Shown here in pieces: positions 18,737-27,039 of a stretch of DNA of 64,000 nt (the stretch's first letter is position 1; every line of letters begins with the position of its first letter). The notes below the pieces were generated by a model, which saw only the letters and a list, made by a program, of their open reading frames with translations, was not told the origin of the DNA and ran no database searches. A program made the position numbers and the translations under genes. This DNA comes from Gimesia chilikensis (GTDB lineage Bacteria; Planctomycetota; Planctomycetia; Planctomycetales; Planctomycetaceae), in assembly GCF_007744075.1 (NCBI RefSeq), contig NZ_CP036266.1, positions 2,306,501 through 2,370,500 on the forward strand, read 5' to 3'.

Positions 18737-20431
18737 TTAATTTATTGGCCATGCTTTAACTGCTAGTTTGGCCAAATCTTTTTGCCTTTTTGAAATCTGT
18801 GCAGGTCCCCATTTTGAGCGAGTCACATAAGAGGATATGGCTTTTGTAAGTTGAAACGAGTTACATCTGTCGTATAACAGTAGTGCTTCTTTAATAGATC
18901 CGTTACCTCTTTTTGAGTTTAGATCTGGACTAAGTAAGGCGAGGTTTCCTATCCGTCTGACATTTGCGTTGAGCTCGTTTGTGCTGATATCCCATGAATC
19001 GTCGGGATTTTGTGGCAATATGTGTTCAAGGCTTCCATAAGACTCGTCATCTTTTCCAAGATGTGGATCGTTTTGACCAGTTTCTGCACGATCAAGGCAT
19101 TGTAAATAATACCGAGCTAGATGAGTGGTTCGTACTGATGCTACTTCAAATGCAGCCTGAAAGCTCTTGTCTGTCGGAATGATTCTTTTTAGCGATTTGG
19201 CTAAATCATCAGCTGTAGTAATATCACCATTAGTGATTTTGATAGCATTTTGAGAGTATGCAGTCTCAAGATTGCCGGTGGGGCCTCCTGCAATTAGAAA
19301 TCTGACTGACCAGCAGACCGTTTTGGGTAGTAATTTTTTAACCTCCTTCGTGGAGAATTTACTCAACGCAGCTAACAACAATATGCGGATTTGAGATACT
19401 CTGAGATTCGATGTAAGAATCCTCACATGCTGTCGGGATTTAGTACCGTGGTTGGACCAATATGGGCTGTTGGGATTTAGTAGTGCTGCGTACAACTCAG
19501 CGTGCTCTGAAAGGTGACGAGTAAACGAAATCGCGTCTGCTCTAGTTGAAGTTTTTTGTCTTATCTGTCCAAATACATCACGACTTTTTGCTACTCCATA
19601 CTGGGAACAGTAAAGATGGTGTATATAGTCACGTGTAATCTCTTTACGTCCTATGGTCTCAAGTGCACCAACCATGTGATGCCACATTCTTTGAGCTTCA
19701 TCGATCTTTGCACCTGATGAACGAAATAAATGATTTTTTGTTAAATCAGCTATCGATAGGTCAAGCCCTCGATCGTTCATTGTTTCGAAGATCATATGTG
19801 CTTCCTCATGATCTTTTACAATCACTACGATAACACGTGCTTTATATTCTATAAAAGACATCCATTTTTGAAGTGTCTCAGTAGTATCTTTGTTGTTCAT
19901 TCCTTTTGTAATAGACTCTACGAGTTTCTTTGCGACACTACTCGCTTCCTGTAACCTTTTATGTGACTCACGAAGTTCTGTTGTCTTCTTACGATTTTTC
20001 GAGTTCCCTTCCGGTCGAACTATATTTTCCTCAAAAAAAGAACGATCCATTTCACTCAATGTGAGATTAAATTGGTCATCTCCTTCTGTGATAGATCTAG
20101 GACGAAAAAGAAATTTCTCTGTGATCAAGGTTACTGCGCGGTCCTCTCCAATTGATTCTGCTAGATCTCTCATTGCGGCAAATAATATAGCCGTTGTAGC
20201 TAGCCGTTGCTGGCCATCTACAATTTCTAATTCGCCATAATCGACTTTGCATGCGATGATGGATCCCAAAAAGTATGAATCCGCATGATCGTTTATCGCG
20301 CGCCTTAGGTCATCAAATAATTCCTGTACGTGATTTTTTTTCCAAGAATATTCTCGTTGATATGAGGGAACACGCAAAACATGAGTATTTAGTAAGCTAC
20401 CGAGGGCGGCATCAGGGAGAACATCAGGCAT
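18737..20431 (-). CDS. DUF262/DUF1524 protein (GmrSD-like, putative anti-phage nuclease)
   Basis: 564 residues. The N-terminal DUF262 domain shows VPSYQREYSW (21-30) and the signature DGQQR (72-76), the nucleotide-binding/NTPase-type motif of GmrS/DndB-like folds. The middle is helical. The C-terminal DUF1524 domain shows SLEHILPQNPDDSW (about 467-480) and RIGNLALLSPDLNSKRGN (about 493-510), the His-x-x-Pro and Asn residues of the HNH nuclease in GmrD-like proteins. This single-chain arrangement resembles GmrSD, a type IV restriction enzyme against glucosylated hydroxymethylcytosine DNA. Its actual target is unknown. Base composition is clearly more AT-rich than neighbours, suggesting horizontal transfer. 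AGAGGA precedes the ATG. Confidence 0.9.
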   Translation of the reverse strand: MPDVLPDAALGSLLNTHVLRVPSYQREYSWKKNHVQELFDDLRRAINDHADSYFLGSIIACKVDYGELEIVDGQQRLATTAILFAAMRDLAESIGEDRAVTLITEKFLFRPRSITEGDDQFNLTLSEMDRSFFEENIVRPEGNSKNRKKTTELRESHKRLQEASSVAKKLVESITKGMNNKDTTETLQKWMSFIEYKARVIVVIVKDHEEAHMIFETMNDRGLDLSIADLTKNHLFRSSGAKIDEAQRMWHHMVGALETIGRKEITRDYIHHLYCSQYGVAKSRDVFGQIRQKTSTRADAISFTRHLSEHAELYAALLNPNSPYWSNHGTKSRQHVRILTSNLRVSQIRILLLAALSKFSTKEVKKLLPKTVCWSVRFLIAGGPTGNLETAYSQNAIKITNGDITTADDLAKSLKRIIPTDKSFQAAFEVASVRTTHLARYYLQCLDRAETGQNDPHLGKDDESYGSLEHILPQNPDDSWDISTNELNANVRRIGNLALLSPDLNSKRGNGSIKEALLLYDRCNSFQLTKAISSYVTRSKWGPAQISKRQKDLAKLAVKAWPIN

Positions 20432-20528
20432 TCTATTCCTCTTTAAGAAATTAGTAAGGATGAGGTATTGTTGTTGCTAGGGGAAAGCAAAAGGTGTCGG
20501 ATATCTTTCCAGTTCATGGATCTCTCTT

Positions 20529-20828
20529 TTAATTTCTCACCGCACGCTTATAGACTGCCATTGTTCCCGAGTAGGAGACGAGTTCCCAACCGTCGGCTCC
20601 CTGTTGATTTAAAAACTGTTCGAGGGCGGCTTTGATGCCTGCATTCGAGATCTCGCCGGCTGTTTCCAACTCCCCTAATTTCACGCTGGCATCCGCGATT
20701 TTGTATTCCCAGGCTGGTGCGGATTTCACAGCCGCTGCCTGTGCGACGGGGGGAGGAGTTTGTGAAAAGAGAATCGCAGCGCAAACGATGAGTGCAAGTG
20801 CTGTGAAGAGGATGCGGTGAGACGTCAT
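20529..20828 (-). CDS. Small secreted protein, DUF4177-like
   Basis: 99 residues from ATG 20828, chosen because AGGAG lies 7 nt upstream and a signal peptide follows directly (about 1-30, ending in an Ala-rich AQAAAV). A longer frame to 21008 is open but has no support. The mature part WEYKIADASVKLGELE...LNQQGADGWELVSYSG has the WEYK...GxxGWELV pattern of DUF4177-type small alpha/beta proteins. Function unknown, probably periplasmic. Confidence 0.82.
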   Translation of the reverse strand: MTSHRILFTALALIVCAAILFSQTPPPVAQAAAVKSAPAWEYKIADASVKLGELETAGEISNAGIKAALEQFLNQQGADGWELVSYSGTMAVYKRAVRN

Positions 20829-21037
20829 TGGATTATCTCCTGAAAACAAAGTGAATGCTGATCGTGACTGAAGGACAAAATACGGAATTTCTTTCTGTCT
20901 TACACTAGCATTGTTTTGTATAGTGTCAACCAGGCGCTGAATCCGGTTGGCCTGGCAGGCTGACTCAGGGGAGAGATATCGAAGACATTCTGTGTCGGTA
21001 GGACACATACTTAATGGCCGGGCCAGGGGGAAACGCG

Positions 21038-21568
21038 ATGGGACTGTTTGATTTTCTGAAACGCGAACCGGAACCGACGCCTGACGATGAAGGGCCCTCG
21101 CCGCACTATGTGTTTGCGCATTATGCCTTGCGACAGATTGCGCTGGCGGAACCGCTGCAGTTGCTGGCGATCGCAGCTTCGCCCGATGCCGGTTCCTTTA
21201 TGGAGGCTTTGCTGAAAGATGTGGTCGAGCAGTGTGGACGTGAGGCGGGGTTTGACGCTGCGGAAATCAAATTACATCCACTGCGGTTGAACGACTATCC
21301 CTGCGTGGTGATTGAGATGCCGGAACCTCAGGAAGCCGCGGAAACGTACATGATGGCCGTGCTGGTGACCATCGATCTGGCTGCGGACCCGCCCCCCGAT
21401 CCGGATCAGGTGACGGCCCATTATTATACGCTGGAAAAAAGCGTCTCCCTGCCTGACGGTCCCCGGACCGTGCTTGCGGGATGGGACAAACAGCGTCATA
21501 TGAACTTTGGCGAAGGCCCCGAACCCACGGTGGAAGCCTTTGTAGAAGCACTCAGCGAGCGGGACTGA
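21038..21568 (+). CDS. Conserved hypothetical protein (cytoplasmic)
   Basis: 176 residues from ATG 21038. AGGGGG lies just upstream, and MGLFDFLKRE is a typical cytoplasmic start; an in-frame ATG at 21014 is less well placed. The protein is acidic, without signal peptide or membrane segment. Visible landmarks are SPHYVFAHYALRQIAL, MPEPQEAAETYMMA, the VTAHYYTLEKSV strand and a C-terminal helix (PTVEAFVEAL). Not recognised as a named family. It begins a run of three plus-strand small genes that includes an Imm22 homologue. Confidence 0.75.
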   Translation: MGLFDFLKREPEPTPDDEGPSPHYVFAHYALRQIALAEPLQLLAIAASPDAGSFMEALLKDVVEQCGREAGFDAAEIKLHPLRLNDYPCVVIEMPEPQEAAETYMMAVLVTIDLAADPPPDPDQVTAHYYTLEKSVSLPDGPRTVLAGWDKQRHMNFGEGPEPTVEAFVEALSERD

Positions 21569-21612
21569 GGTGAGCTGGATTTCTCCTGCAGATGACATAC
21601 GGGGTATTAAAT

Positions 21613-21996
21613 ATGGCACAAGTCGCATTGATCCTGGAAGATTTTGGGACGCTGAAAGTCGAGGTGATTCGCGCGCTTCGTACATTTTGCACCTCAAGTA
21701 TTTCGGATGTGACCGCTGCTGTAGCAGCTTCAAGCCCGTTGTTTGTAAGTCCTCTTTTCAACCGAGATCATCCGGAATTCCCTGTGCAGCTTCTGTCATT
21801 TATAGATTGGCTTGAAACGAACTCGCTGCCTTACAGAGCCTATCAGGTATTGGATGATCAACATTTTGACGCTGATCAGTGCGACAGGTATTACGTCCTG
21901 ACTGCATCACGGTTGAAGAATATTATTTCGACCCGGGTTGATTCTCTGGAACAGCAACGGAAGCTGGGACGCTTGCAGGAAGGAATTGAGGACTAG
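21613..21996 (+). CDS. Hypothetical protein upstream of Imm22
   Basis: 127 residues from ATG 21613 (MAQVALILED); an ATG at 21592 is possible but has a poorer site. An alpha/beta protein with SISDVTAAVAASSPLFVSPL, PEFPVQLLSFIDWLE and a C-terminal helix (DSLEQQRKLGRLQEG). The stop codon touches the next gene's ATG (TAG-ATG), so the two are very likely translationally coupled. Family not recognised. Position beside an immunity-type gene suggests it could be a partner or another orphan immunity-like protein. Confidence 0.7.
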   Translation: MAQVALILEDFGTLKVEVIRALRTFCTSSISDVTAAVAASSPLFVSPLFNRDHPEFPVQLLSFIDWLETNSLPYRAYQVLDDQHFDADQCDRYYVLTASRLKNIISTRVDSLEQQRKLGRLQEGIED

Positions 21997-22356
21997 ATGC
22001 GATTCGAAACTGACGGCAAGATATCATTGTGGCTATTCCAAGAGACTGCAGATGAAGATCTCGATGACGATATTTTAAAGACGCAATTCGGTATCACGAC
22101 CTATGATGAGGACATGCTGGAAGTGGGAGGATCAGATGAATGGAAAATGACTCCGCTCAGAAAAGTTTTTGAGCCAATGTCATATTCCGCATCCTGGGTA
22201 GAAGATGCTCTCGCCAGCGCAAAGGAACTGGGAATCAAGAAATGTCGGAGGGCATTCTTGATTCTAAATTTTGCTTACGATCCGCAGAAAGTACAGAATC
22301 CCCTTCCTGCTGACCCGGTTTTTCTCGGAGTATTTGATTACGCAGATGACGACTAA
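21997..22356 (+). CDS. Imm22/DUF4284 family immunity-like protein
   Basis: 119 residues. It matches the Imm22 (DUF4284) pattern: an N-terminal ISLWLF strand, an acidic DEDLDDDI helix, FGITTYDEDMLEV, EPMSYSASWVEDALASAKELGI, then ILNFAYDP and the C-terminal FLGVFDYADDD. Family members protect cells from polymorphic toxins delivered by contact-dependent or RHS-type systems. No toxin domain, RHS or secretion gene is nearby, so this looks like an orphan. It directly abuts the preceding gene. Confidence 0.8.
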   Translation: MRFETDGKISLWLFQETADEDLDDDILKTQFGITTYDEDMLEVGGSDEWKMTPLRKVFEPMSYSASWVEDALASAKELGIKKCRRAFLILNFAYDPQKVQNPLPADPVFLGVFDYADDD

Positions 22357-22468
22357 TTTTAGCAGAGGACTTTAAGCTTAAAGAAGTGCCTGCTGTTTTT
22401 CCTGTAATCAATCGAGAGTCCTCAGAATTCAAAATGATCAAGTCTTCCTGAGAGGGTATACTGCTCCA

Positions 22469-22837
22469 TTACTCATTTTCCTGTTTGCTGGGTTCACCTG
22501 GTTGATAAGGAAAATGACCTTGTGCGTAACTTTCTGCGAGCTGCTTCACGAAGGGATGATCACTCTGATTTTGCTGTGCGTTGAAAATCAGTTCCAGATC
22601 GTCTGCGACGTAGGATGCGATCTCATGCTGATCAGTGGCTTGTGAGACAGCGATGAAAATCTCTTTGAGCTGCGTGGGAGGTGGACCCTCCGGTATTTCC
22701 GCTCTGGCAGAGAGCCAGGCAGTGCTGAACGGACTGGCGTCGCGGAGGTCAAGCAAGTCATTCAGGCGTTCGCAGGAGAGTTGATTAAACTCGTTTACCA
22801 GCGTCTGGAGATCAACATTCAAGCTATTCTCAATCAT
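22469..22837 (-). CDS. Hypothetical protein (acidic, helical)
   Basis: 122 residues, mostly alpha-helical, with a Gln/Glu-rich C-terminus. Landmarks: TLVNEFNQLSCERLNDLLDL, PPPTQLKEIFIAVSQATDQH and FVKQLAESYAQGHFPYQPG. No signal peptide. AGGT lies 8 nt before the ATG. It is 48 bp downstream of the lipoprotein gene on the same strand, so probably co-transcribed. Family not recognised. Confidence 0.68.
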   Translation of the reverse strand: MIENSLNVDLQTLVNEFNQLSCERLNDLLDLRDASPFSTAWLSARAEIPEGPPPTQLKEIFIAVSQATDQHEIASYVADDLELIFNAQQNQSDHPFVKQLAESYAQGHFPYQPGEPSKQENE

Positions 22838-22885
22838 GTGTTTTACCTGTTCAGAGAAGGATCCCGGGAATCAGAATGACAGAGC

Positions 22886-23419
22886 TTACTCCCGTTTCAG
22901 AGGTGCAACAAAAGCGTTATCGGGGGTCTGGTTTTCCGGCGGTGCGCTGCCAATAAAGCCTGGTCGTGAGGGGGCAGGAGAGACATTGGGTGGTTTTGCG
23001 AATGATTCGACGTTGCCGATTTCCAGCAGCCAACTGTCATTACCTCGGCTCACGTTTAATGAGTATTCATGAAGTTTACCGTCTACTGCTGTGCCATACC
23101 AGCTGATTGAGTCAAAGCCCGTCGGTACATTTTCGTAGGGCGTTCCCTTCCAGGTTTCCCCGACGTCGGTGACCAGGTTCTGATACATCGGGTTGTGGCG
23201 GCGTTCTGGAATACAAAATGTCTTGATGTCATCCAGCGACCAGCGGGCTTCCAGTGCAGAGGTGACTTCCGCGGGGGAGGTCAACTTCGGCGGCGTCTCC
23301 GTTGTCACAGCGGAGGTCTCATTGGTCGGTGGTTCAGGGGGCGCCGGTCTGCAGCCCCAGATCGTGAGCAGTATTGCCAGGTTCAGCATAAGCTGGCACA
23401 TGTTTCGATCACGGAACAT
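22886..23419 (-). CDS. Hypothetical lipoprotein
   Basis: 177 residues from 23419, or 171 from a second Met at 23401. The N-terminus is a lipoprotein signal ending LLTIWGC, which places the lipidated Cys at residue 23 (17 from the second Met). A Pro/Thr-rich spacer follows, then a compact domain with EARWSLDDIKTFC, TWKGTPYENVPTGFDSISWYG and LEIGNVESF, and a Pro-rich tail. It looks membrane-anchored and non-enzymatic. It is first in a two-gene minus-strand unit. Family not recognised. Confidence 0.7.
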   Translation of the reverse strand: MFRDRNMCQLMLNLAILLTIWGCRPAPPEPPTNETSAVTTETPPKLTSPAEVTSALEARWSLDDIKTFCIPERRHNPMYQNLVTDVGETWKGTPYENVPTGFDSISWYGTAVDGKLHEYSLNVSRGNDSWLLEIGNVESFAKPPNVSPAPSRPGFIGSAPPENQTPDNAFVAPLKRE

Positions 23420-23665
23420 CGGATTGCTTTCTGAATTCGCTTCTTAAAAAATGCTTCCAGCTGAAACTGGCTGATAAATCCCCGTTGAAAACTGATGGAA
23501 ACCTTGGAAAGTCTGCCTGCTTCATTTAGGATGGGGACTGTATTTCTGTTTATTTTTACACAGGCGTTCTATTATCACAAGCGATCGGATTCAGAAATGT
23601 TCTCGTCTATCAATCGTTAAATTCTCAGTCACCTGCTCGCGGTGCGCCCCAAACTGCACTCGGGG

Positions 23666-24178
23666 TTATCCGTTATTCTGCAGGTCGTCTTCAGACTCAT
23701 AGAAGAGATCTGCGTGCTCTCTTAAAAAATCTGGATCGATCCAGACTTCTCCCACATCGCCTGGCTCAAGTTTAACATCATCCAGGCTGAATGGTTGAAG
23801 GTCGGAAAGGAACTTTTCAAAGCTGTCTGACAATTGAATCAACTCAGCTGTTTCATGATCCCAGAATAATACCGTCTCCCGACCATTCAAATCTAAAATG
23901 ACGTAGTTGCCGCCTTCAGCAAATGCAAAGGGAAATGCCTGCGGTGAAAGATTCTCGATCAACGCTCTTTCTTTGAGAATCAATTGGGCCAGAATGAATT
24001 CATTCACTCCAGAGTTGTTGGTTTCATCAATCTCAAAAAGATTAGATTCCGGTTCAGCACCATCATATTCTTTTAGAAAATCTCTGAAGCTGTCTGGTAA
24101 TTTAACACCAAGCGTCTTTTCTAATACAAACAGGTCGTTTGCAGAAGCAGCACGAGTTTTCGCTATTTTGATAACCAC
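23666..24178 (-). CDS. SMI1/KNR4 (SUKH) family protein
   Basis: 170 residues. The SUKH fold is indicated by LEKTLGVKLPDSFRDFLKEYDG (read in two parts: the LGVKLP strand-helix and DFLKEYDGAEP), then FPFAFAEGGNYVILDLNG, the hydrophobic-Trp strand VLFWDHETAE, and the terminal helix SFEKFLSDLQPF. Bacterial SUKH proteins commonly serve as immunity proteins to nuclease-type toxins. Its acidic C-terminus (DLFYESEDDLQ) is typical. No cognate toxin is visible within several kb. Confidence 0.85.
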   Translation of the reverse strand: MVIKIAKTRAASANDLFVLEKTLGVKLPDSFRDFLKEYDGAEPESNLFEIDETNNSGVNEFILAQLILKERALIENLSPQAFPFAFAEGGNYVILDLNGRETVLFWDHETAELIQLSDSFEKFLSDLQPFSLDDVKLEPGDVGEVWIDPDFLREHADLFYESEDDLQNNG

Positions 24179-24800
24179 GAATTGGGTTCTCCATTTCGTA
24201 AGGAATTCATGCGGATAGAAACCTGGATTCTCAGATGTTAAACGATGACGAAATACGCGTCGACTGATACAAGCTGTCAGACCAGGGACCAGAATCAGGG
24301 GACAGCCACGATTCTCAGTCTCAGCCCCGCGATGATAAAAGGGATGAGTGCAACGACAGTCTGATAGCGATCATTGTGCAGCGAAGGTGAATCAGATTGT
24401 GAGTCCGATGGATCTTGCATAGCCGGCGTGGTTTCGATTCTGTGAATCACAGGTGATTTTCCTGACTGGTCTCAGGTGGTACCTCGAACAGAATTTCCTT
24501 CAGTTTAACAAGCTTAGTCTGACTGGGTGAGTTTCAATATTCTTAAAGTGCGAGTTTGGTTTCTGGATCTGAGGTGCCGTAGACCGTGATTACGATGCTG
24601 GGTAAATATTTGTTTACAGGTTATTGCGGAGCCGGGGTCTGGGGGATATGATGGGAACAGGCAGGATAAGGTTGGGGGATTGCACAGTGTAGCTATGCTT
24701 TCCAGATGGCTGGAAGCTGGTGAAGGCGGCCCCATTTACTGATGGCAAAACTGTTACCGACTTTGAGTTCCCTTTTTAAGACCCATCAGGAGGTCCTCAC
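24179..24800. other. Long intergenic region with at most one tiny ORF
   Basis: About 620 bp without a supported gene. A 41-codon minus-strand frame at 24295-24420 is described separately. The remainder shows no ribosome binding site followed by a plausible frame, no strong hairpin with T-run, and no tRNA-like fold. Confidence 0.5.
24295..24420 (-). CDS. Possible small membrane peptide (uncertain)
   Basis: A 41-residue frame begins at ATG 24420: a polar Ser/Asp-rich start (MQDPSDSQSDSPSLHNDRYQ) followed by a single hydrophobic stretch (TVVALIPFIIAGLRLRIVAV) and a stop. The polar-then-helix layout is that of a small single-pass membrane protein, but no Shine-Dalgarno is visible. It could equally be the broken N-terminus of a larger membrane protein. 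Confidence 0.2.
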   Translation of the reverse strand: MQDPSDSQSDSPSLHNDRYQTVVALIPFIIAGLRLRIVAVP

Positions 24801-25562
24801 ATGTACCGTTGTCTGATTATTGTATTTACATTGGCCGTCTTGTCGGTCGCCTGTATCGCAGAGGCCCAACAGGGAAATCGACCTGTCGCGCGTGAGCAAT
24901 GGCGGGCGATTTATCTCCGGGGCAAAAACGTAGGCTACGTTCACGATGCGGTTGAAACCGTGGACCGGGACGGAAAACAGGTCGTCGTGAATTCGCATAC
25001 ATCTGTGGTGAGCGCTTCCGGGAATCCTGACGACAGTCGTGCCAGAGTGATGATTCAGACTGATGAAACCGTCGATGGCAAAGTGCTGTCTTATCGTTAC
25101 CAGGCACAGAATCCGCCGCTGGTCAACGTTCTCAAACAGGGACGTGTGACCGATGGGCAAGTGCGAATTCAGACAGAAACGAATGGCCAGACGTTGACCA
25201 AAGTCAGACAGATTCCAGCTGACGTGAAAGGTCCGGCTTATGCAGACCGTTTGATGTTGGATCAGCCTTTAAAAGCGAATGAATCGAGGGTCATCACCAC
25301 GTTCGATCCGAGGTCTGCCCAGGTCGACACAATCCGTTTTGAAGCACGTCAATTTGAAAACGTGTTGCTGCAGGATGGTAAAGAACGACGCCTGTTGCAC
25401 GTGGTCGTTTCACACAGCATCACTCCCAGCCTTGTCATTCATGAATTCCTCGATGAAGCGGGTGAGACCTGGAAAACCACGATTCCTGCGCAGGACATGG
25501 TCGTCTATACCACGACTCGAGACGCAGCCATCAAGCTGTTCGGCGATGTGGAAAATCGCTGA
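24801..25562 (+). CDS. Hypothetical secreted protein
   Basis: 253 residues with a signal peptide (about 1-23, IAEAQQ). AGGAGG lies 8 nt before the ATG. The mature part is beta-rich with regular strands: EQWRAIYLRGKNVGYVHDA, VVNSHTSVVSASG, VDGKVLSYRYQAQNPP, VTDGQVRIQTETNGQT and a C-terminal HVVVSHSITPSLVIHEFLD. It resembles the exported beta-sandwich proteins that report 'no known domain' in planctomycetes. It is monocistronic and followed by a clear intrinsic terminator. Confidence 0.8.
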   Translation: MYRCLIIVFTLAVLSVACIAEAQQGNRPVAREQWRAIYLRGKNVGYVHDAVETVDRDGKQVVVNSHTSVVSASGNPDDSRARVMIQTDETVDGKVLSYRYQAQNPPLVNVLKQGRVTDGQVRIQTETNGQTLTKVRQIPADVKGPAYADRLMLDQPLKANESRVITTFDPRSAQVDTIRFEARQFENVLLQDGKERRLLHVVVSHSITPSLVIHEFLDEAGETWKTTIPAQDMVVYTTTRDAAIKLFGDVENR

Positions 25563-25588
25563 GCGGCCTGTGATCCATTCTTCTGCGA

Positions 25589-25617
25589 GCCACGCTTTGA
25601 ACAGCGTGGCTTTTTTT
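25589..25617 (+). terminator. Intrinsic terminator
   Basis: A perfect 8-bp stem (GCCACGCT / AGCGTGGC) with a 6-nt loop is followed directly by seven T. It lies 27 bp after the stop of the secreted protein gene. Confidence 0.93.
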
Positions 25618-25704
25618 GTGCCTGTGGTTTGGTGACAACCTTGCGAATGTCATGGTCATTTCCCTGTCTGATATATCAGAGGCGGGCATTCTTCCATTTT
25701 CGCA

Positions 25705-25732
25705 TTGCAATCCAATTCCGCTGCGATACAGT
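25705..25732 (+). promoter_or_regulatory. Candidate sigma-70-type promoter for the Ig-like protein gene
   Basis: TTGCAA (25705-25710), 16 nt, TACAGT (25727-25732). It lies 78 bp before the ATG at 25810 and downstream of the terminator of the previous gene, which fits. Both hexamers deviate from consensus. Confidence 0.35.
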
Positions 25733-25809
25733 AAACTCGAGTAACGTATACGAATGTATTGGCGGTGCGTCTGCAGGATTCGGTTCTGGAAATTAAAGGA
25801 TGAATACTG

Positions 25810-26682
25810 ATGCAGAGAACATTCTTCTTTCACATGTTGTTTCTGGGTTGCTTATTCCTGGTTGATCCGACGGTTGGGGTTGCTGCTTCCGCTCCGGGCT
25901 GGTCTCCTCTGCAGGCCACGGGGGAACCGAACGCGCTTAAGGCCGGTGATCAGAAGACCGCCTGGGCCACACTGGCGCAGGATAAGGGAGACGAGTGGCT
26001 TCAGCTGGAGTACAAGACGCCCGTTGAAGTAAAAGCGGTGCGGATCTATGAGAACTTTAATCCCGGTGCAGTCAGTAAAGTGACGGCGTCGGACAAGGCA
26101 GGAAAGGAAGTCGTGATCTGGGAAGGGCAGGAAACAGTCAGGCCGGCGCCGACTGTTTTTGAAGTGAGCGCCAATGCGAAAGTGGTTTCCAAGTCGCTCA
26201 AGATCTATCTCGACACCCGACGCGTCAAAGGCTGGAATGAAATTGATGCAGTCCAACTGGTAGGCAGCAATGACAGCAAGCAGTGGGCCTCGCAGGCATC
26301 GGCCAGCAGTTCGTATGCAGAGCGCGGCGGCTCTCAGGAAATCACATTGGCAGCGCTGCCTCCCTCAGTGGTCAAGACGGTACCCCAGGCTGGCAGTACC
26401 GATGTTGATCCGGGGCTGAAAGAAATAGCGGTTACCTTCAGCAAGGACATGATCACCGAACGGATGTGGGCCGTCGTGCAGATCTCGTCGGAACACTTCC
26501 CTAAGGTTGGCAAGGGAATTCATTACCTGGATGACAAACGCACGTGCGTGATTCCCGTCGACCTGGAACCGGACAAGACGTACGTGCTGTGGTTCAATCG
26601 GGGACGCTTTAACAGTTTTCGCGATACCGAAAATAACCCCGCGATTCCGTATCTGCTCGTGTTCAAAACACGATCTGAATGA
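25810..26682 (+). CDS. Secreted discoidin-like / Ig-like (Big_5) protein
   Basis: 290 residues with a signal peptide (about 1-27). About 30-155 look like an F5/8-type (discoidin) jelly-roll: GWSPLQATGEPNA, WATLAQDKGDEWLQLEY, VKAVRIYENFNPGAV and WNEIDAVQLVG. About 180-290 are a SbsA/Big_5-type Ig-like domain: KTVPQAGSTDVDPGLKEIAV, TFSKDM, LEPDKTYVLWFN. The product is probably an extracellular carbohydrate- or surface-binding protein. No catalytic residues were recognised. Confidence 0.85.
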   Translation: MQRTFFFHMLFLGCLFLVDPTVGVAASAPGWSPLQATGEPNALKAGDQKTAWATLAQDKGDEWLQLEYKTPVEVKAVRIYENFNPGAVSKVTASDKAGKEVVIWEGQETVRPAPTVFEVSANAKVVSKSLKIYLDTRRVKGWNEIDAVQLVGSNDSKQWASQASASSSYAERGGSQEITLAALPPSVVKTVPQAGSTDVDPGLKEIAVTFSKDMITERMWAVVQISSEHFPKVGKGIHYLDDKRTCVIPVDLEPDKTYVLWFNRGRFNSFRDTENNPAIPYLLVFKTRSE

Positions 26683-26869
26683 GCTGAGACTGAGATTCGT
26701 TTTATCGAATGGATCAGTCTGACATGTGTGAACTTTGATGAGTTCATGGCGCGCTGCTAAAGCGGAGAATGGACTCTCTTATCCAGAACGGGGGAACGGG
26801 ACGGGAGTGCAAAACAGTCCTTAAAGCTCATTTTCTGCGCAGTTGAATCTCAACATTGCAGAATATTTT

Positions 26870-26900
26870 TTTAATGGGGGAATTTCCCCATTAAACTTTT
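26870..26900 (+). terminator. Probable terminator hairpin
   Basis: A perfect 10-bp inverted repeat, TTTAATGGGG / CCCCATTAAA, with a 6-nt loop, followed by CTTTT. The stem is strong but the T-run is short, and it lies 188 bp after the preceding stop, so it may end a long 3' tail. Confidence 0.55.
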
Positions 26901-27011
26901 GAACGAGCAGACAAGTACTATGCAGATCATTTCTTGCGAGTAGGGGGTGGAAATCTATCTGCCCCGTATTTCGTAGTCAAAGTATCACCATTCATTTCGC
27001 TCAAAAATTGA

Positions 27012-27026
27012 AGAACAGTCTGTTCT
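27012..27026. promoter_or_regulatory. 15-bp palindrome, candidate operator
   Basis: AGAACAG-T-CTGTTCT is a perfect palindrome ending 13 nt before the ATG at 27040. It is superficially like GAAC...GTTC LexA-type boxes, but the spacer differs from the usual four bases. Confidence 0.4.
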
Positions 27027-27039
27027 ACCCTGATTCATA

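Larger units (their letters stand above)
26683..27039. other. Intergenic region with hairpin and palindrome
   Basis: 357 bp without a gene. It contains a hairpin at 26870-26895 and a 15-bp palindrome at 27012-27026, both listed separately. Confidence 0.6.
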
